Positions 1-13,040 of a stretch of 64,000 nucleotides of DNA are shown piece by piece. Each line of letters begins with the position of its first letter. Positions within the stretch are counted from its first letter, which is position 1. The notes beneath the pieces are model-generated. The model was not told where the DNA came from, made no database searches, and saw nothing but the letters and a program-made list of their open reading frames with translations. The stretch is from Aurantiochytrium sp. KH105 (taxonomy: Eukaryota; Sar; Bigyra; Thraustochytrida; Thraustochytriidae). The translations under genes and the position numbers were made by a program. The DNA is taken from contig BGKB01000077.1 of NCBI GenBank assembly GCA_003116975.1, forward strand, positions 124,001 to 188,000. The letters are read 5' to 3'.

Positions 1-796
1 CAGCAATGACTCGTTGTCCAGGCTTTTGTGGTGTGAGATCCAAGCGCTTGTGCGCTCGTCGGGGTGGACTGAGGGAGGTCTTTGGGCGTACAGTTTGCCG
101 CCTGCCCGGTGACGAGAAAAGGCCTTTTTCTTCTTTTGTTTGTTTTTCTTCTTCGTCGCCGCTCGAACAGCTACCAGGATCTCTTTCGAAGCAATCGCCA
201 TTTCGCGAGTTCGGTGTGTTGGCTTGGGGCTCGTCGGTGCTGTTTTGCCTCGGCATATCTCCGTGCGAGGTCGCTGGTCGCTGCAAGAATTGTACGGAAG
301 GGAGCTGCGCGGGAGGATCCCATATTCGAGGTCCTCGATGTCCTGAGAAACAGATGCCTTGAAGGTCGGAGACATCGAAGAGACCATCAAGAGTGCTGGC
401 TTCCACAGTGTCTCCGGGTGTATCGAGGTCTTGGGAACCTGTCTGCGCCGCAAAGTTTCGCGCTGTTCGCGCGCGCGATGTGAGGAGGCGACGCAACCGC
501 GCATTTCTGCGTTTGGCTTCCTGGTCTTTTCTTGATGGCGGACCTTCGATGGATTTGAGGCGCTTTTGGAGCTGCTTATAGGTGGTGTAGCGACCATGTC
601 GTAGTGCCACGCGCGCAAGTTTCTGAAGATTGACCTCGATGTCGCCTTCTTTTGCGGCGCCAACCCAGTGGTGTTGATTACTATCACTTGTGTCTGCTTG
701 TGCAGCGTCTGCAAGCTCCTGTCTTCGCCGCACGAGACTGGCCGAGGATTGTACGTGGGGGCAGCCTGCGCTTTCACTCAGCGCAAGCGCCTGCAT
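1..796 (-). CDS. Hypothetical protein, 5' part, runs off left edge
   Basis: A minus-strand frame stays open from about 918 to base 1 and continues outside the window. The first ATG in it is at 796 (begins MQALALSESAG), which would leave about 265 residues visible. The frame is also open upstream of that ATG, to a TAG just before a possible splice acceptor (TAGCAG, about 919-924), so the gene may start in an earlier exon. The protein has an Ala/Arg/Lys-rich helical stretch with a regular hydrophobic pattern (LQKLARVALRHG, then QLQKRLKSIEG), a basic patch, and an acidic Ser-rich stretch (SGDEEEKQ) near the left edge. A second minus frame is also open across 1-777, but its composition is less protein-like. 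No family is recognised. The existence of a gene here is fairly likely; its start and function are unknown. Confidence 0.55.
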   Translation of the reverse strand, partial: MQALALSESAGCPHVQSSASLVRRRQELADAAQADTSDSNQHHWVGAAKEGDIEVNLQKLARVALRHGRYTTYKQLQKRLKSIEGPPSRKDQEAKRRNARLRRLLTSRARTARNFAAQTGSQDLDTPGDTVEASTLDGLFDVSDLQGICFSGHRGPRIWDPPAQLPSVQFLQRPATSHGDMPRQNSTDEPQANTPNSRNGDCFERDPGSCSSGDEEEKQTKEEKGLFSSPGRRQTVRPKTSLSPPRRAHKRLDLTPQKPGQRVIA

Positions 797-3700
797 CTTC
801 CCCACCTCGGCCCTCCTCGTTTCACGATGCAATGCAATCAATCTGTTCCTCGCCTCGACCGGTCGGGCGAGGTTTGCCCGCGGCGGCTCTTCTCGCCAGC
901 CAGACACCAACTTTTGCTGCTATCGCCCGGCCGCGGGACCTCGCTCGCGGCGCGACCTCTGCGCGCCTCCACGAGAGACCTTCTGCTGCTTCGTCTCGTC
1001 GCGTCGTGGTAACTCCGCGCTCAAAGAAATGGCGCTCCTTGAGAGCGTCTCTCTCTCTCTTTCATTAGCAGGGCTGCGCGGCGCGGACCCCCAAGTGCGT
1101 GCGCAACCCTTTTGCTTGCACAACCCTTTTTCGCCCCGCCTCAAGCACGGGCCGTGTCTGTCCCGGCGCTGTCCACAGCCGCGCTCGCTCCCACAGCTGC
1201 GTCACTGCTACGCCCGCGGGTGCGGGGCCAGGGCGCACACCGTGGGGGGCGCACACCCCGTGCTGGGACGCGCACGGACGGCCGTGCGTCGAGGACTGTG
1301 CACTCTCGACGCGCGGCGGCGGCGATCTTGGGGCTCCGCGGCGGCGGCGTCGGTCGGGAGACGCACGGGGCCGCGCAGTGTCGGTGGCGTGTGGCCTGGA
1401 GAGGTCTGTCTGGCTGGCTGGCTGCAGCTGGCTGCAGTGCGCTCATTGTATGATCGGGGAGGCCGGCTGTAGTGTGCACAGAGTCTTAGCTTGCTGGATT
1501 GTCTTTGATCTTCGTTTGTCGATAAATCGTCCATAATAACGCTTTTCCGCGCCAATTGGATTCAGAAACGAAGGTGCTCCATGTTCGATGTCGAGTCTCG
1601 CGGTCGGTCTTTGGATGACCGCCGGACAGCGTCCCGCGGTGGCCTGGCGCGATGTGGCGCAATTGGTGGGGTGGCTGAGTGGGTGGGTATAGCCAGGTGG
1701 GCGCAGGTGGCTGGCTGGCTTGGTTGCTGGTTCTTGGCCAATCACGCACTCCTCCGTGCGGGCTCGAATGCGAAATGCACGTGAGCGAGACGAATGATGA
1801 ACAAATGAACAAATGAATGAATGATTGAATGAAGGCGCTCGTCCAATGAGGGATGGAAGGTCTTTATGGGCCGCAACCAGACGCTGCCTCGCCCGGATCC
1901 GATTCTTCCCTCGTACGGTCGTGCAGTTCTTCCTTCTCAGGTCGGTGGGCCTGTTGGTCGGTCGGTGAGTTGGTTTGTCGGTAGACAGCCTAATAAAGCA
2001 GCGTTGCGCTCAATTTTGAGGCTTGCGCTCATTTTCTCGCGGCCAGCTGCGCATCCGCGGTCGCCATCGGCCTGCCGCGCTGGCTCGTGGGTTAGACTCC
2101 TCTCGCGCACGCTCGGTCGGCAGGCCGGCCGGCCAGCCAGCCGGCTGGCAAACACCCTACGGGGACGACGTCCGCGCCGCTGCGCGCCTTGCGACCGCAT
2201 CTGCAGCACGTGCAGGCGGCGAGGACACCTGCCTCACTGGCACGATTGATGGCTCCCACACAAGTGCGAGTTTGACGCCTCGATCCATACCCACGGCGAC
2301 CGCGAGAACGACGCTCGCTAGCTAGAGCTAGAGCTAGAGCGAGAGTTCTTCTCTCCGGCGAAACGTGTTGATCGATTGACTCACCCATCGACGACCGACT
2401 TCGCGCCATTCGTCCCCATCATGCAAGCCTTTCCGCATCCTCTCGAGGAGGCGAGAGCAAAGGTAAGACTTGCATGCATGCATCTATACGCATCCATTCA
2501 TCAACCCCTCCATCCATCCATCCATCCATCCATCCATCCATCCATCCATTTACCATACTAGACAGCGGCCACCCACGAATGATCGAATACGATCGACTCG
2601 CGCGCCGCAGAATCACGCTGCGGCGAAAGCTACAGCTCGTGTCCAGCATTGGCAGATGGTACTTGCCTCGCGGGCGGGCGTCGAGGACGGCGTAATAAGG
2701 TAACGCTGTCGCACGACCAACCCCACCAGTCAATCCGTCAATCCATCCACAATCAACCAAATCCACCAATCAGTCAATCAACCCACCAATCAAGTCAAAT
2801 CAAAATCAGTCAACACGGCGCGCTCAGCAGCGAGTCGGAGCGGAAACGGCGCGAGGTACGACGCGCATGTGTTGTGTATATAGTACTTGTGAGGCGAGGA
2901 CGGTCGATGGACCTCTCGATCTTATATGGATCATTCATTCATCGAACGAGCAATCGATCAGCAGAACCGTATCGCAGAGGAGGCCCTCGCGCTCCGCTCG
3001 CCGGGCGGACGGCGGGCTCCACGCGTGGACCAGGAGCAGCAGCAGCAGCAGCAGCTTCGCGCGGGCTCGAGAGCTCGCGCTGCGCTGCGAAGCACGAGCC
3101 TTGAGGTGCTTTGCTGCTGCGAGCGTGGAAGGCGGGCAGAGACAGCGACAGCGAGCGAGCGATCTCTCGAGGAGCAAAGCGCACGGATGAAGACGCCTCA
3201 TCCGCGCGTGCGGCGCGGCCCGTACTCGTGAGCATCATGCACGCGTGCGTCCGCGAGTGTGACGGTCCGAGCTGCTGATGCGATGATCTAGGCCGCGCGT
3301 CTGCGTGCTCTACAGAAAAGCATGCAAGATGCACGCGCGAGGAGAGTCGGTCTCGGCGGCGCGAGTATGCGAGGCCTCGCGAGTCGTGGCGCAGCAGCGG
3401 GCGAGTCGAGTGGGTTCCAACTCGCGGCGTGCGTCTTTGAGTAGACCATCGACCGACTGCCCCGCGCAAGCAAGGAAACAGGCATGGAGGTTGATAGGGG
3501 AAAAGAGCAAAGGAAGGAAGCCCGGGGGCGCGAGTCGTGCACACGGCACGGCTCTGCTCTGCACTCACGCACTCACGCACTGCCGCCATCCTTGACCTGG
3601 GGCAGAAGAACCGTGAATGGCCAGGCAGGCATGCAGGCATGCAGGCAAGCAGGCAGGCAGTCGCAGTCGCAGCCGCGGAGGCAGGCAAAGCCCGAACTCG

Positions 3701-4017
3701 TGTGCACGAGGGAGACCGTGACTGACGTGCATGGCTGAAGAAGCGGGACCGAACGAGCACGGGCACAGGATTGCCGCAAGGAGGGGTTAGATGTATGTGC
3801 ACACGCGGGGTGTTGGCTGTTGCGATAAAGAGCAAGGGAAAAATGTTCGAGTTGATAAAGGAGAACTATAGGCATTAACAGGGTGTATAATCGTCTATGG
3901 TCATGGATAGTCATGGATAAAAGAGAGCAGCAGAAGAGGCGTGTAGATGAACACGTAGTGACGGCGAAAAAATGGGCACAACGAATGAATCAAAAAGCTC
4001 CTCGAGAAGCCATGGAG
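797..4017. other. Gene-free, repeat-rich intergenic region
   Basis: I find no defensible gene. The stretch holds short CT runs (about 1050-1065), repeated GGCT/GGCTG words (1400-1435, 1705-1730), AATG-type repeats (1795-1835), a CCAT array at 2508-2550 and GCAG/GGCA repeats near 3620-3660. Many open frames of 60-300 codons overlap in several frames on both strands, as expected in GC-rich repeats with few stop codons. The last 150 bases (3860-4017) are less GC-rich and are probably the 3' untranslated region of the zinc-finger gene. Confidence 0.6.
2508..2550. repeat. (CCAT)n microsatellite
   Basis: About ten uninterrupted CCAT units, preceded by a looser CATC/GCAT-rich stretch from 2472. Tetranucleotide arrays of this kind recur through all the large intergenic regions of the window. 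Confidence 0.9.
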
Positions 4018-5820
4018 CTACTCGAGCTTGAGCATGAGTCGTTTGACAAAAGCAAGGTCCATCGGGTTGACGACGGGCTTGCAGTCTTCAGGTTTGGGGC
4101 ACGACACCTTGTGGCACGATTGGACGTGGCGACGGAGCTCGGAGTGGCAAGCAAATGACTTTTTGCATGTCTCGAGCACGCAGGGAAAGGGGCGAATGTT
4201 CGAATGGATGCGGATGATGTGCATGCGAAGGTCTGACTGTCGCACGAAGGAGCGACCACAGTCATCAGCCAGGCACCTCCAAATCTTGGCGTCGAGATGA
4301 ACGTTGCGCACATGAAGACGCAGACCTTCACCCGTAGAGTACGTCTTGTGGCAGCCAGGCTGCACGCAGGTGAAGCTGTTTTCGCCAAGAATGTGTTTCT
4401 CGCGATGCTCGAGCAAGTCGTTTGGGGCGTCGAATTTGCGCAAGCAAAACTCGCACACGCTGCGACGGTTCGCCTTGGTAACACGGGTGGCGTGCAGCTC
4501 TGGCATGGCAGTTTTGACGCCCTGATTTGTGTCGGGTTCTGGGCTCGACGTTGGGCTAGGCGTGTCGTTGATGCCGAGCGCAGCAAATCGCTTTACGTTG
4601 GCGTTCTTGGGGCTGATGCAGCCGTGGTGGCCGTAATGTTCAGACAAGCGGCGTTTGGCGCAATGACGATCGTCGGAGGTGGCTCGGTGCAGGTCAGAAG
4701 CACCAGCCGCTCCACCCGCAGCAGCAGCAGCCCTTGCCGAAGCTGACAAAGGGGTTGCTGCAGCTGCAGCTGCAGCGGCTACGACTGGACCATGGTGCGC
4801 AACTCCGTTTGCATACGCAGCGGATCCAAGCGGTCTCATTGTTGCGCATCCGTCCGAATTTGCACGCTGCAGCATGGCGTGGCGCGAGTGACCAAGCGGT
4901 CCTTGCCGATGTGTTTGGTATGCTGCCGCGGCCGCTGGAGTCATGGGTGCAGCACCAGCAGCCGCCGCCGCCGCAGCAGCAGCGTGCATGTATTGCGCTT
5001 GCTGTTCTCTCGCGAGAAGATGTGCATCGTGCATGTATTGTGTTTCGTGCATGTATTGCGCTCGCACCTGCAGGGCATGACGCGCGAGCTGAATTTCGTG
5101 GTATTGAGCAAGCAGCTGTCGCTCCTGAAGTTTAAGGTGTGCATCGATGTGCGAGGGGTCAGGGCCTGCTCTGTACACTGGCGCCGCCGCCATGGGGTAG
5201 TGATGTTGTTGATGATGATGAGGAGGAGCCCCGAGCGCATACGGGTACGGTGCCATGGCGGGCATGTGGCCCGGGTGCACGTGGACTGACGAGGCGGATG
5301 GGTTTGCGGGCGAGCGGGCGAGCATGCGTTCCTCACGCGAACGTCGCTCCTCCCTGGAGGACAGAGCGGCTTCGGAGTGTCGTGGCATGTGTGTAGGCAT
5401 CATGGCGTGCCTGGGTCTTGATGGCGGTGCGTCTGCCGCGGCGCTGACAGTAGCAGTAGCTGCAGCAGAAGGAGCAGCAGGAGCGGTGGCAGCGTTTTGT
5501 GATGCCATGCGTGCTGCTGCGTGGTCGCCTTCGTGTGCTTCGGTCTCTGCGTCTGGCTCGTTGAGAAAGATGAGGTCGATGGGCTTGAGCTGAAGGGCCT
5601 CCAAGCCATCTTCTTCTGCCGCGGCCTGCGAAGGGCCGATTGAGGGGCTTACAAGGTCGTCCTTGGCGTTGCCGCCTCGTTCCGCGTCCTCTCGCGACCA
5701 CGCGATGCTAATGTCTGACGGTGCGCCGTGCTCGTCCTCGATGTCCTCGAAATTGTCGAGCCACGCCATCTCCTCGCCGGCCTCGTTGCCGATGTTCTCG
5801 TTGCCGACGGTCTCGTACAT
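4018..5820 (-). CDS. C2H2 zinc-finger protein, four fingers
   Basis: A 600-residue intronless frame starts at an ATG at 5820. Four C2H2 fingers lie at about residues 455-570: CEFCLRKF...HREKH, a CX4C finger with HVRNVH, a third with HIIRIH, and a fourth ending HVQSCH. Spacing between fingers is near-regular, as in DNA-binding arrays of the TFIIIA type. The N-terminal third is acidic (residues 1-100). The middle is low complexity, with runs of Ala and His and repeated QYMH words (about 255-285), typical of transcription-factor activation or interaction regions. A Cys/His-containing tail follows the fourth finger. A nuclear sequence-specific DNA-binding role is inferred from the fingers; targets are unknown. 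The gene is read away from the 9.7-kb repeat region that forms its upstream flank. Confidence 0.85.
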   Translation of the reverse strand: MYETVGNENIGNEAGEEMAWLDNFEDIEDEHGAPSDISIAWSREDAERGGNAKDDLVSPSIGPSQAAAEEDGLEALQLKPIDLIFLNEPDAETEAHEGDHAAARMASQNAATAPAAPSAAATATVSAAADAPPSRPRHAMMPTHMPRHSEAALSSREERRSREERMLARSPANPSASSVHVHPGHMPAMAPYPYALGAPPHHHQQHHYPMAAAPVYRAGPDPSHIDAHLKLQERQLLAQYHEIQLARHALQVRAQYMHETQYMHDAHLLAREQQAQYMHAAAAAAAAAGAAPMTPAAAAAYQTHRQGPLGHSRHAMLQRANSDGCATMRPLGSAAYANGVAHHGPVVAAAAAAAATPLSASARAAAAAGGAAGASDLHRATSDDRHCAKRRLSEHYGHHGCISPKNANVKRFAALGINDTPSPTSSPEPDTNQGVKTAMPELHATRVTKANRRSVCEFCLRKFDAPNDLLEHREKHILGENSFTCVQPGCHKTYSTGEGLRLHVRNVHLDAKIWRCLADDCGRSFVRQSDLRMHIIRIHSNIRPFPCVLETCKKSFACHSELRRHVQSCHKVSCPKPEDCKPVVNPMDLAFVKRLMLKLE

Positions 5821-8800
5821 GGTCTGTTGTGTCTTTTACCAGCGCGGCGCCGCGAGTGCCGTCCCTCCCCGCTCCGCGCGTTGCAGATCTGCGGCCGCCT
5901 GGGCCTTGCTTCCTTGCTTCCTTCTTTCCTTCCTCTCTCGGCTGGGTGGGCTTCTTGCCTTTACCTTTACTTTCCCTTTCCGTGGGTTCCCTGCGGCACC
6001 AACCAAACCAGTCAGCGAGAGCTAGCGCCAGGCTCTGATTGCCTTCCTCCCTTCCCTTCCTAGCTGGCCGTGCGCAGATCTTCCTCGCCGCGATTCGGCG
6101 GCGCCTAGTTCTGGCCCGTGACGTTGTTTGTTTGTCGTTTGGCGCCCGGGCCTGGCCGGCCGAGGTCGCAGTGAGCGATACCTGCTTCTACGGCTGTCGA
6201 GCCGCGTCCCTGGGCGAGCTTTGCTAAGCTTGCTTTTGCTTGCTTTGCTTTGCTTTGCTCTGGTTGCTTGTTCTGCCTCGCAAGCCGGAGCGCCGGCAAA
6301 CGAGTGGCGGGGCGCCTGGACAAGCAAGCAGGAGAAGAGCGTGGGATGCTCTGCCGCGGGCTTGAGGGACGACGACTGCGCAGGCTCTGTGGCCACGGCT
6401 GCCTCGCTTTTCGCTTTGCTTTGCTCGGGACAAAACGGGCGAGGGGAGCGGCGCGAGGAGCGAAGGCGGTCTGCACTACCTGCGTGGGCGACGGTGGCTC
6501 TCTTGACGCGAGGCTTGGCAAGAGAGAGAGAGAAAATGGAAATTGGAAAAAGCGCACACGCAGCTTTTTTCCTGGTTTTTCTTTTCTTTTCTTTCTCCCC
6601 CGCTGGTTTACGCTTTACCGCCGGAACCCGCCAGGGACGGGTGTGTGTACACCCGTGTGCGTGAGTGAGTGCGTGGCCCGGCGTAAATGAGAGCGAAAAA
6701 GGCGTCTCTCAGTATACACACAGGCTATCGCGCAATCAGCCGGCCAGTTCGAACTGCTCAGCCAGGCGCTGTGCCGCCTTGCTCGAGCCACCAGAAAGAG
6801 CAGCGAGAGTGGAATGAAAAGGAAAAAAGAAAAGAAAAGAAAAGAAAAGAAAGAAAAAGTTTTTTTTCCTTTCCTTTCCTTTCCTTTCCTTCCCTTTTCT
6901 TTCTCTGGCCTTCGTCCTTTCTCTCTTCGAATGCTGTCCGCGCTCGTTCGCTCCGTGAAAATCTTCTGCACTGCGCGGTCCGCAAGTTCGTCAGTGCACT
7001 TTGCTCCTATTGGTGCCGCGCGCGCACCCTCTTTTCCCCGTCCCTCCACCCTCCTCCTCCCCGCCGCCGCGCGCGTCAGTCCCGCCTGCCCGGGTCGTGC
7101 TGGTCGCTCGCTCAACCACCGCGGCAAGTCCGTCTTTTCCTCTCCTCGCTTGTTTTATCGGGGTGTGCGCCGCGACCGAGCGCTCCTTCTGCCCTCCCCG
7201 CGCGCGACCGGCTGGCACAACCGCCGGTGTGCTTGCTTACTCTCTCGCCCTCCTCCTGCCTTCGTTCACCGCACACTCGCCTGGCCTCCGCTCGCGCTCG
7301 CGGCAGCGGCAGCGACACGGCGCGCAGGCATGTGCATCGACGGCCTTCGCGCCTCGCCTCGCGTCCCTCGCCTCGCGCCCCTCGCCTCTTCCTGCGGCTT
7401 CGCGTACCGGGCCTGGCGAGCGCGGTCTCTCCCTCAAGCTCACACGCAAGCAAGCAAGCAAGCGAGCTAGCAAGCCAAGCTAGCTGGCAAGCTTTCGCAG
7501 GCGAGCGAGGGCCTTCGTTTATTACACACGCGTACATGCATGAAGGCTTCGCCTGGCGGCCTGGCTGCCCGAGACTGCGAGTGTGTACCGCAGCGGCAGA
7601 GTGCGCGAGCTCGGCTCACATTCCTCTGCCGCTCTCGCGCCGCAACGCTACGCTGACGCGGCCCGAGCACTTGCCGCACGGGCTTCCCGCCCTGCATGCG
7701 CGCGAGGGAGGCCCAGCCGCCTCCTTCGTCTGCATCGAGCGCGGCGCTCGTCGTGCTGCTGCTCCGTTTGCTTTGTTTGCTCTGTCGCGCGTTCCTTTCT
7801 TCCTCGGTGCGCTCTCTGCGTGCGTGAACTCCCAAGAGCTGCGGAGAGGAAGATCGCGCAGGAGCTGCGGCGAAAGCCGGCTGGCGAGGAGAGGGGAAAG
7901 GAGGCCGCCGCGGCCGTCGTCGCGCGCCTGGACGGGACGGCCCAGCAAAGCAAAGCGGAGCGGGGCTGGCGGAGAAAAACAACAACAAAGAAACAAAGAA
8001 TGAAAGCGCACGCGCACGATTGTGCGAACCTCGGGGTCGCGCGCGCTCACTCACGCACGCACGCACGGCACTCACGCGCTCACTCACGCACTCGCTTGCG
8101 GGAGCGAGCGGGCGGGCTGTGTCCCGCAAGGGGGCGACTGGGCTGGGCTCGCGCCAGGATCTTGTCCACTCGCTCTCCCGCTCTCCCGCTCGCGGTCATC
8201 GATTGCCGCGTCCTCTCTTCCCCCCCCCCCTCCTCAAGGTTTCCTTTCCCCTCCTCTCCTCGAACTTTGTCACGGCGACAACGAACGATGATGCACGTAC
8301 CTTTCTTCGCGAGAGCTGCTGCTGCTGCTGCTCGAATGGATGGACCACTGGTCACTGCCAGTGCCTTTGCTTTCTTGCTTTGCTCTCCGGTTCTTACTCT
8401 CGTCCAAGCTGTTTGCTTCGTCTTAAGCTTTCGGCCTGTTCGCGCAGCGCGAGCTTGACGAAGTCGACACGCGCGGACACGTCCAGGCAGGCTCCAACAA
8501 GCTGCGCCAAGCTATAGAAGCTACGGCCCGAAAGAGCCGCGCGAGGCGAGCCGGGCTCGCGGGCTTCGAGTCCGTGTCAGATACTCACCTGCGTGTCCCG
8601 CCTTGCGCTGCTTTCGCAGCGCACGCACGGGGCGCACGCTCGCGAGGCACGCGCGCGAGCAGGCTCGGGGCGCGACGCGCGCCCGCCCGGTCGAGCGGTG
8701 GATGGATGGATCGAGCGGGCGCAATGGACGGATGGACGGGCGAAGATAGATGCAGTCGATCCCGACGGAGGCGCGGGTTCCCTCGCGCGGCGCCTCCGGG

Positions 8801-11800
8801 AGACTCTGCTAAACTCTGCTTGCTCCGCTCCCTCGACCCCGACCGAGGACGCTCGCTCGCTCGGAGCGCGCGGCGGAGGCGAGGCCCGCGCCGAGCGCGA
8901 GTGGTGGTGGGCTGGACGGCGGGGGACGCGGCCCGGACCCGGACCCAGACTCAGGACACCTAGCTGGCAGAGGACTCGCGTCGCGATGCGATGCTATGCA
9001 ATACGAGTTTGCCTGAGGGAGGGGCGGAGAGGGAGAGGGAGAGGGAGACTCGCTTGTCGGGCTGATTGGTTGTTTGATGACAGAGTTGACTCGATGCGCG
9101 CAACCAGCAAGGACGTTTGCTTGTCTTTGTTCGCTTGCTTATTCTCCTACCACGGTTGAGGAACGTCTTGAATGAATGAATCACAAGCCTTCAAGCTGCC
9201 GCGACAGAAAACAAATTGAGTCCAAACCTTGGCCAAGCTCGTCTCGCCGAAAGAAGTCTGTGCCTGCGTTCGCTCGTTCGCTCGCTCGCTCGCTTGCCGA
9301 CGTCGCTTGGGCTGGGCGAGACGAGTAAATTTATTGGCCAAAGGTGAGAACGCAGACCGTGCACGCGAGCGTAAAAGCGTGGTTTTCTGAAGGGGGTCGA
9401 GCGGGTCTGCTGCACTGGTGTATATGTATGTATGCGCAAGGGCGTGCAGGTGCGTGCGTGCGTGCGTGCGTGCGTATCGTCAGCCAAGCAGCCAGCCAGA
9501 CAAGGGATGCGGAGGCACCTTGGTCTTTGCGTCCGTCCAGAATTCCAGTTTGGGCTGTTTGTTTCCTTGTTTGGAGTTTCCTGACTGGCTGATGATGAGA
9601 GCCAGGCGAGCGTGCGGCTGCCACTGGCCGCTTGCTAACTTGCTGGCCTCGCCTCTTACTTGCACGTCGTGTCGCCGACACCCTTGGCGCTGGTGCTCTA
9701 CTGCCTTCTGCAGGTCACCTCGTTTCGCGTCACCTTCACCACGCCTTGCGCTTCGCGTCGTCTTCGCGTGGGATTGCGCTCTGCTCTGCTCTGCTCTGCG
9801 CTGCGCTGCTCTGCGCTGGGCTTCTCCGCGCGCGCGCAACCTACGCTGGGCTCACGGAGGCAAGGACCTTCAAAGAGCGAGCGAGTAAGCACGCAAGGTG
9901 GCGCCGATGCGATCGATGCGAGGAGCTGTGCCGCTCGCTCGCTCGCTCGCTCGCTCGCTAGGAGTCTGCCGACCGCAACCTTCTGCTGCAGAGCTGCAGC
10001 CGCCTGCCTCGTCGCGTCGGAGCCTGGGGCCCCCGCGCCGCACTTCCCGGGGCCGGCAGCCAGGCTCGCACGCGGCGTGCCCTCGCTCGCGGCGCTCTCT
10101 GTGTTCCTTCTATCTCTCTCTCGCCCCCGCTCGCTCGCTTGTTTGCTAGCTTTCTTGTTTGCTTGTTGTATTTACAAATGTGGTAAAGAGCAAGATGGAA
10201 AAAAGAAAGAAAAGAAAGAAAAGAAAGAAAAGAAAGATTGAAAGAATGAAAGAAAGAATGGAAAACAAGAAAGAAAGAAGCGGGACGGACAGCCCCCGTC
10301 CCCTCCGGCGCCTCTCGGCCCGCAGATCGCTGCTTCCGATTCTCTCTTCCTTCTTCCCGCGGACACACTTGCGCCGCACCGCCTGCACGCGCCGCCCGTG
10401 CTGGAACAGAACGGTTCCGCGCGCCAATGACGGCCTCGCGTTCTTTTCGCGCGCCGGCGCCGGCCGGTCCGTCGTTGCCAGCAGGAAGATAGGCGCCGGG
10501 CCACCAGTGGCGGCGGGAGAGGGAGGGAAGCAGGGGGGTAAGGGGGACGGGCCGGTTGCGGGGCCCAGGCGACGGCGCGCCACCTTTCTTTCTTTCTCCC
10601 GCGCGGATCACCGCTTCGTGATGCGGCCCTTGCTTGCGCAGAGCCAGTGCGGCGCGCCGTGCCGACCAGGCTTGGCTTGGCTTGGCTTGGCTTGGCTGCT
10701 TTTTTCTTGGCACGCTGCGCTCGCGCCCGCCCGCCCGCCCGGCTGGCTGGCTGGCTTGCTTGGTGGAGCTGGCTGGTGGGTTGGTTGCATTGCTGGCAGC
10801 GGTGGCGGCGCGCGTCTCGCACCATCATGATTGGCTTCTTGGAGCCGTCGAGGACCCTGGGTCGCCCGTCCCCTGGGGCGGGTCTTTGGCCACAAGTAAA
10901 AAGGCAAGGCAAGACTGGAGTGGCGACGCAAATCCAGCCCGAACCCGGATCCGAATCCGCGCGCGCCGCTCCCGACGGCGTCTGCAGCTGCCATGAGGGT
11001 CCGCTTGATCGATCGATCGATCGATCGAGCGATCGATCGAGAGCGATCATTTGCTGACGCTCTGCAGCTTTGGCGGCGAGTTGCCGGACGACGGGTTGCC
11101 TCCTCAAGGGATGAGTTTCCGGGGAAGCGCGAGTATGGGCAACCTGCTGTATGGCGCGAAAGCAGACATCACGCGCGAAGTCGCCTGCTTGCTTGCATGC
11201 ATGCCAACTGGTTCGACTTGGCTTCGAGAGGCCGCGAGGATTCCTCCGGGATCGCCTCGCGCCGCAGCGCGTGCCCCGCCAGCGAATCGATCCGCCGCCG
11301 ACCGCTCCAGCCCTGCTAGCGACAGCAGCGACAGCGACGTGCAGGTCTTGCCAGCGCGTCTTCTCCACGTAAGCCCAGCTCCTCGGAGAGGCGACGGACC
11401 CGGAGCTTGCGACCTCCCTCGCATGCATCCATCCCATCGCATTGCATCCGTCACATTGCAAGGTCCTTGCAAGAGCAGCGCCACCGATTATCGCGGGTGC
11501 CACCGATGCGCTACCGGCCTGGAGCAGCGAGGCGCCGAGGGAAGCGACGCGCGGGGCGCTCGTCCAGCCCAGCCTCGCCCAGCCTCGCGAGGCAGGCGGC
11601 TCGAGGCGTCCGGTTCCATTCCATCTCATCATGATCCATCCCACGCAGGCCCCTTTTTTCCCAGCCAAGGTCGCCTGCGCTCTGGCAAGTCGGACCCACA
11701 AATGAAGGCAAGGTCGAAGGAACGATTGGCGGCCAACCAAGTGACGCTCGCAGTCGCCTCGCTCTCGCGGGCGCCGCAACTTTCAAGTTGCTTGATCGGC

Positions 11801-13040
11801 CAGTCGCCCTGGCCGGGGAGGAAGGAAGCAAGGGAGGGAGGGAGGGAGCCGTTCGCGAAAAGAAAACCCTGGCTCGGGCAGCCAAGGGAAGGAAGGAGCG
11901 CGGCCAGCAACGTAAAGTGCTGCTAGGTGGTTAAATTGTTTACAAGCCAGGCGCCGACCGCGCGTGCAAAAGAATGCGGTGCAGCGGTAGCCATGGTAGC
12001 AACAGCACAGCATCGGGCTGAGGAAGGAAGCGCAGTCAGTCCAGGCTTTGGTGACCTCGCCCACCTTCAAGTGCTGTTGAGCGCTGAATAGCCGGCGCAG
12101 CGGGACTTGCTTACAACAACACCAGTGTTCCTGCTGCAGCGGTGGCAAAGAAGGGCCACTGGTGCAAGCATCGGTGGCTACGTCGCCGCTGCAGGTCCCA
12201 GGCGCGAGAAGAAAGAAGCTCCTCGCCTGCCACCGCGCCAATTTGATCGATTGAATTTACAAAAGCAGCAGACTATCCATCCGTCTCTACCCATCTACCT
12301 GGCAGCTTGATGAAGATGAGCAATGGCGGCAGCACCCACCAACGTTTTGATTGATAAAAGCCTTGGCTCGAGCGTGTTTTCCTGCTCAGAGAGCCTGCCA
12401 ATGTGATCTCCTGCTCGCACTGCTTGCACAACTGCTTCCCTTGCGGTTCGCTCGAGCCGCGTCCCAGCGCAGCTGCGTCAGCGTCGCGAGCGGAGGCTGG
12501 AGATGCGCGGTGAATTCTTCGCAGCTCGTTCGCCAACGACAAACTGCGACCCAAACAGCCACACCGACCAACCAGCCATGGCAGCTCAACTAGTACTACC
12601 CCTGTCGGCAACAACCTCTCGCCAACGAACGAACAAAGGAACAAACGACCTAATTGACAGTGACCAGCAAATCTCCGGGCGCTCAAGCACCGAGCGGGAA
12701 AAGCGCTCCGCCCGAGCGTGCACCGTGTCCACGCCGTGTCCACGCCGTGTCCACGCCCGCAGCTGCGACCTTCAATCGGTCCGCCGATAACGTCTGCAAT
12801 ATCCTCTGCGAGGCCGCAGGCAAGCAGCAGCAGCACAGGCAGGGTTGGCGCGGGGCGCCACCTTCGATGCGAAGACTTTCTCGCCAAGCCTCGCGGAAAA
12901 CGCACGGCCGTCTGCGATGGCGCGCCTGCTTCGCGTTGTTCGCTGTAGCCTCAGGCGTCCGTCCATCCACCCATCCATCCTCCGTCCTCAAGGGCGCAGG
13001 AGCAAGGCATGAAGCAAGAGTTCAATCATCAGAGGCAGCT

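Noticed and set aside
10172-11926. Overlapping plus- and minus-strand frames of 290-535 codons
   Set aside because: They overlap on both strands, are built of repeat-derived residues, and share no domain or splice logic. GC-rich stop-poor DNA explains them.
12273-12905. Minus-strand 210-codon frame with a hydrophobic start
   Set aside because: The signal-peptide look is a short Leu run; the rest is repeat-driven and competes with frames on the other strand.
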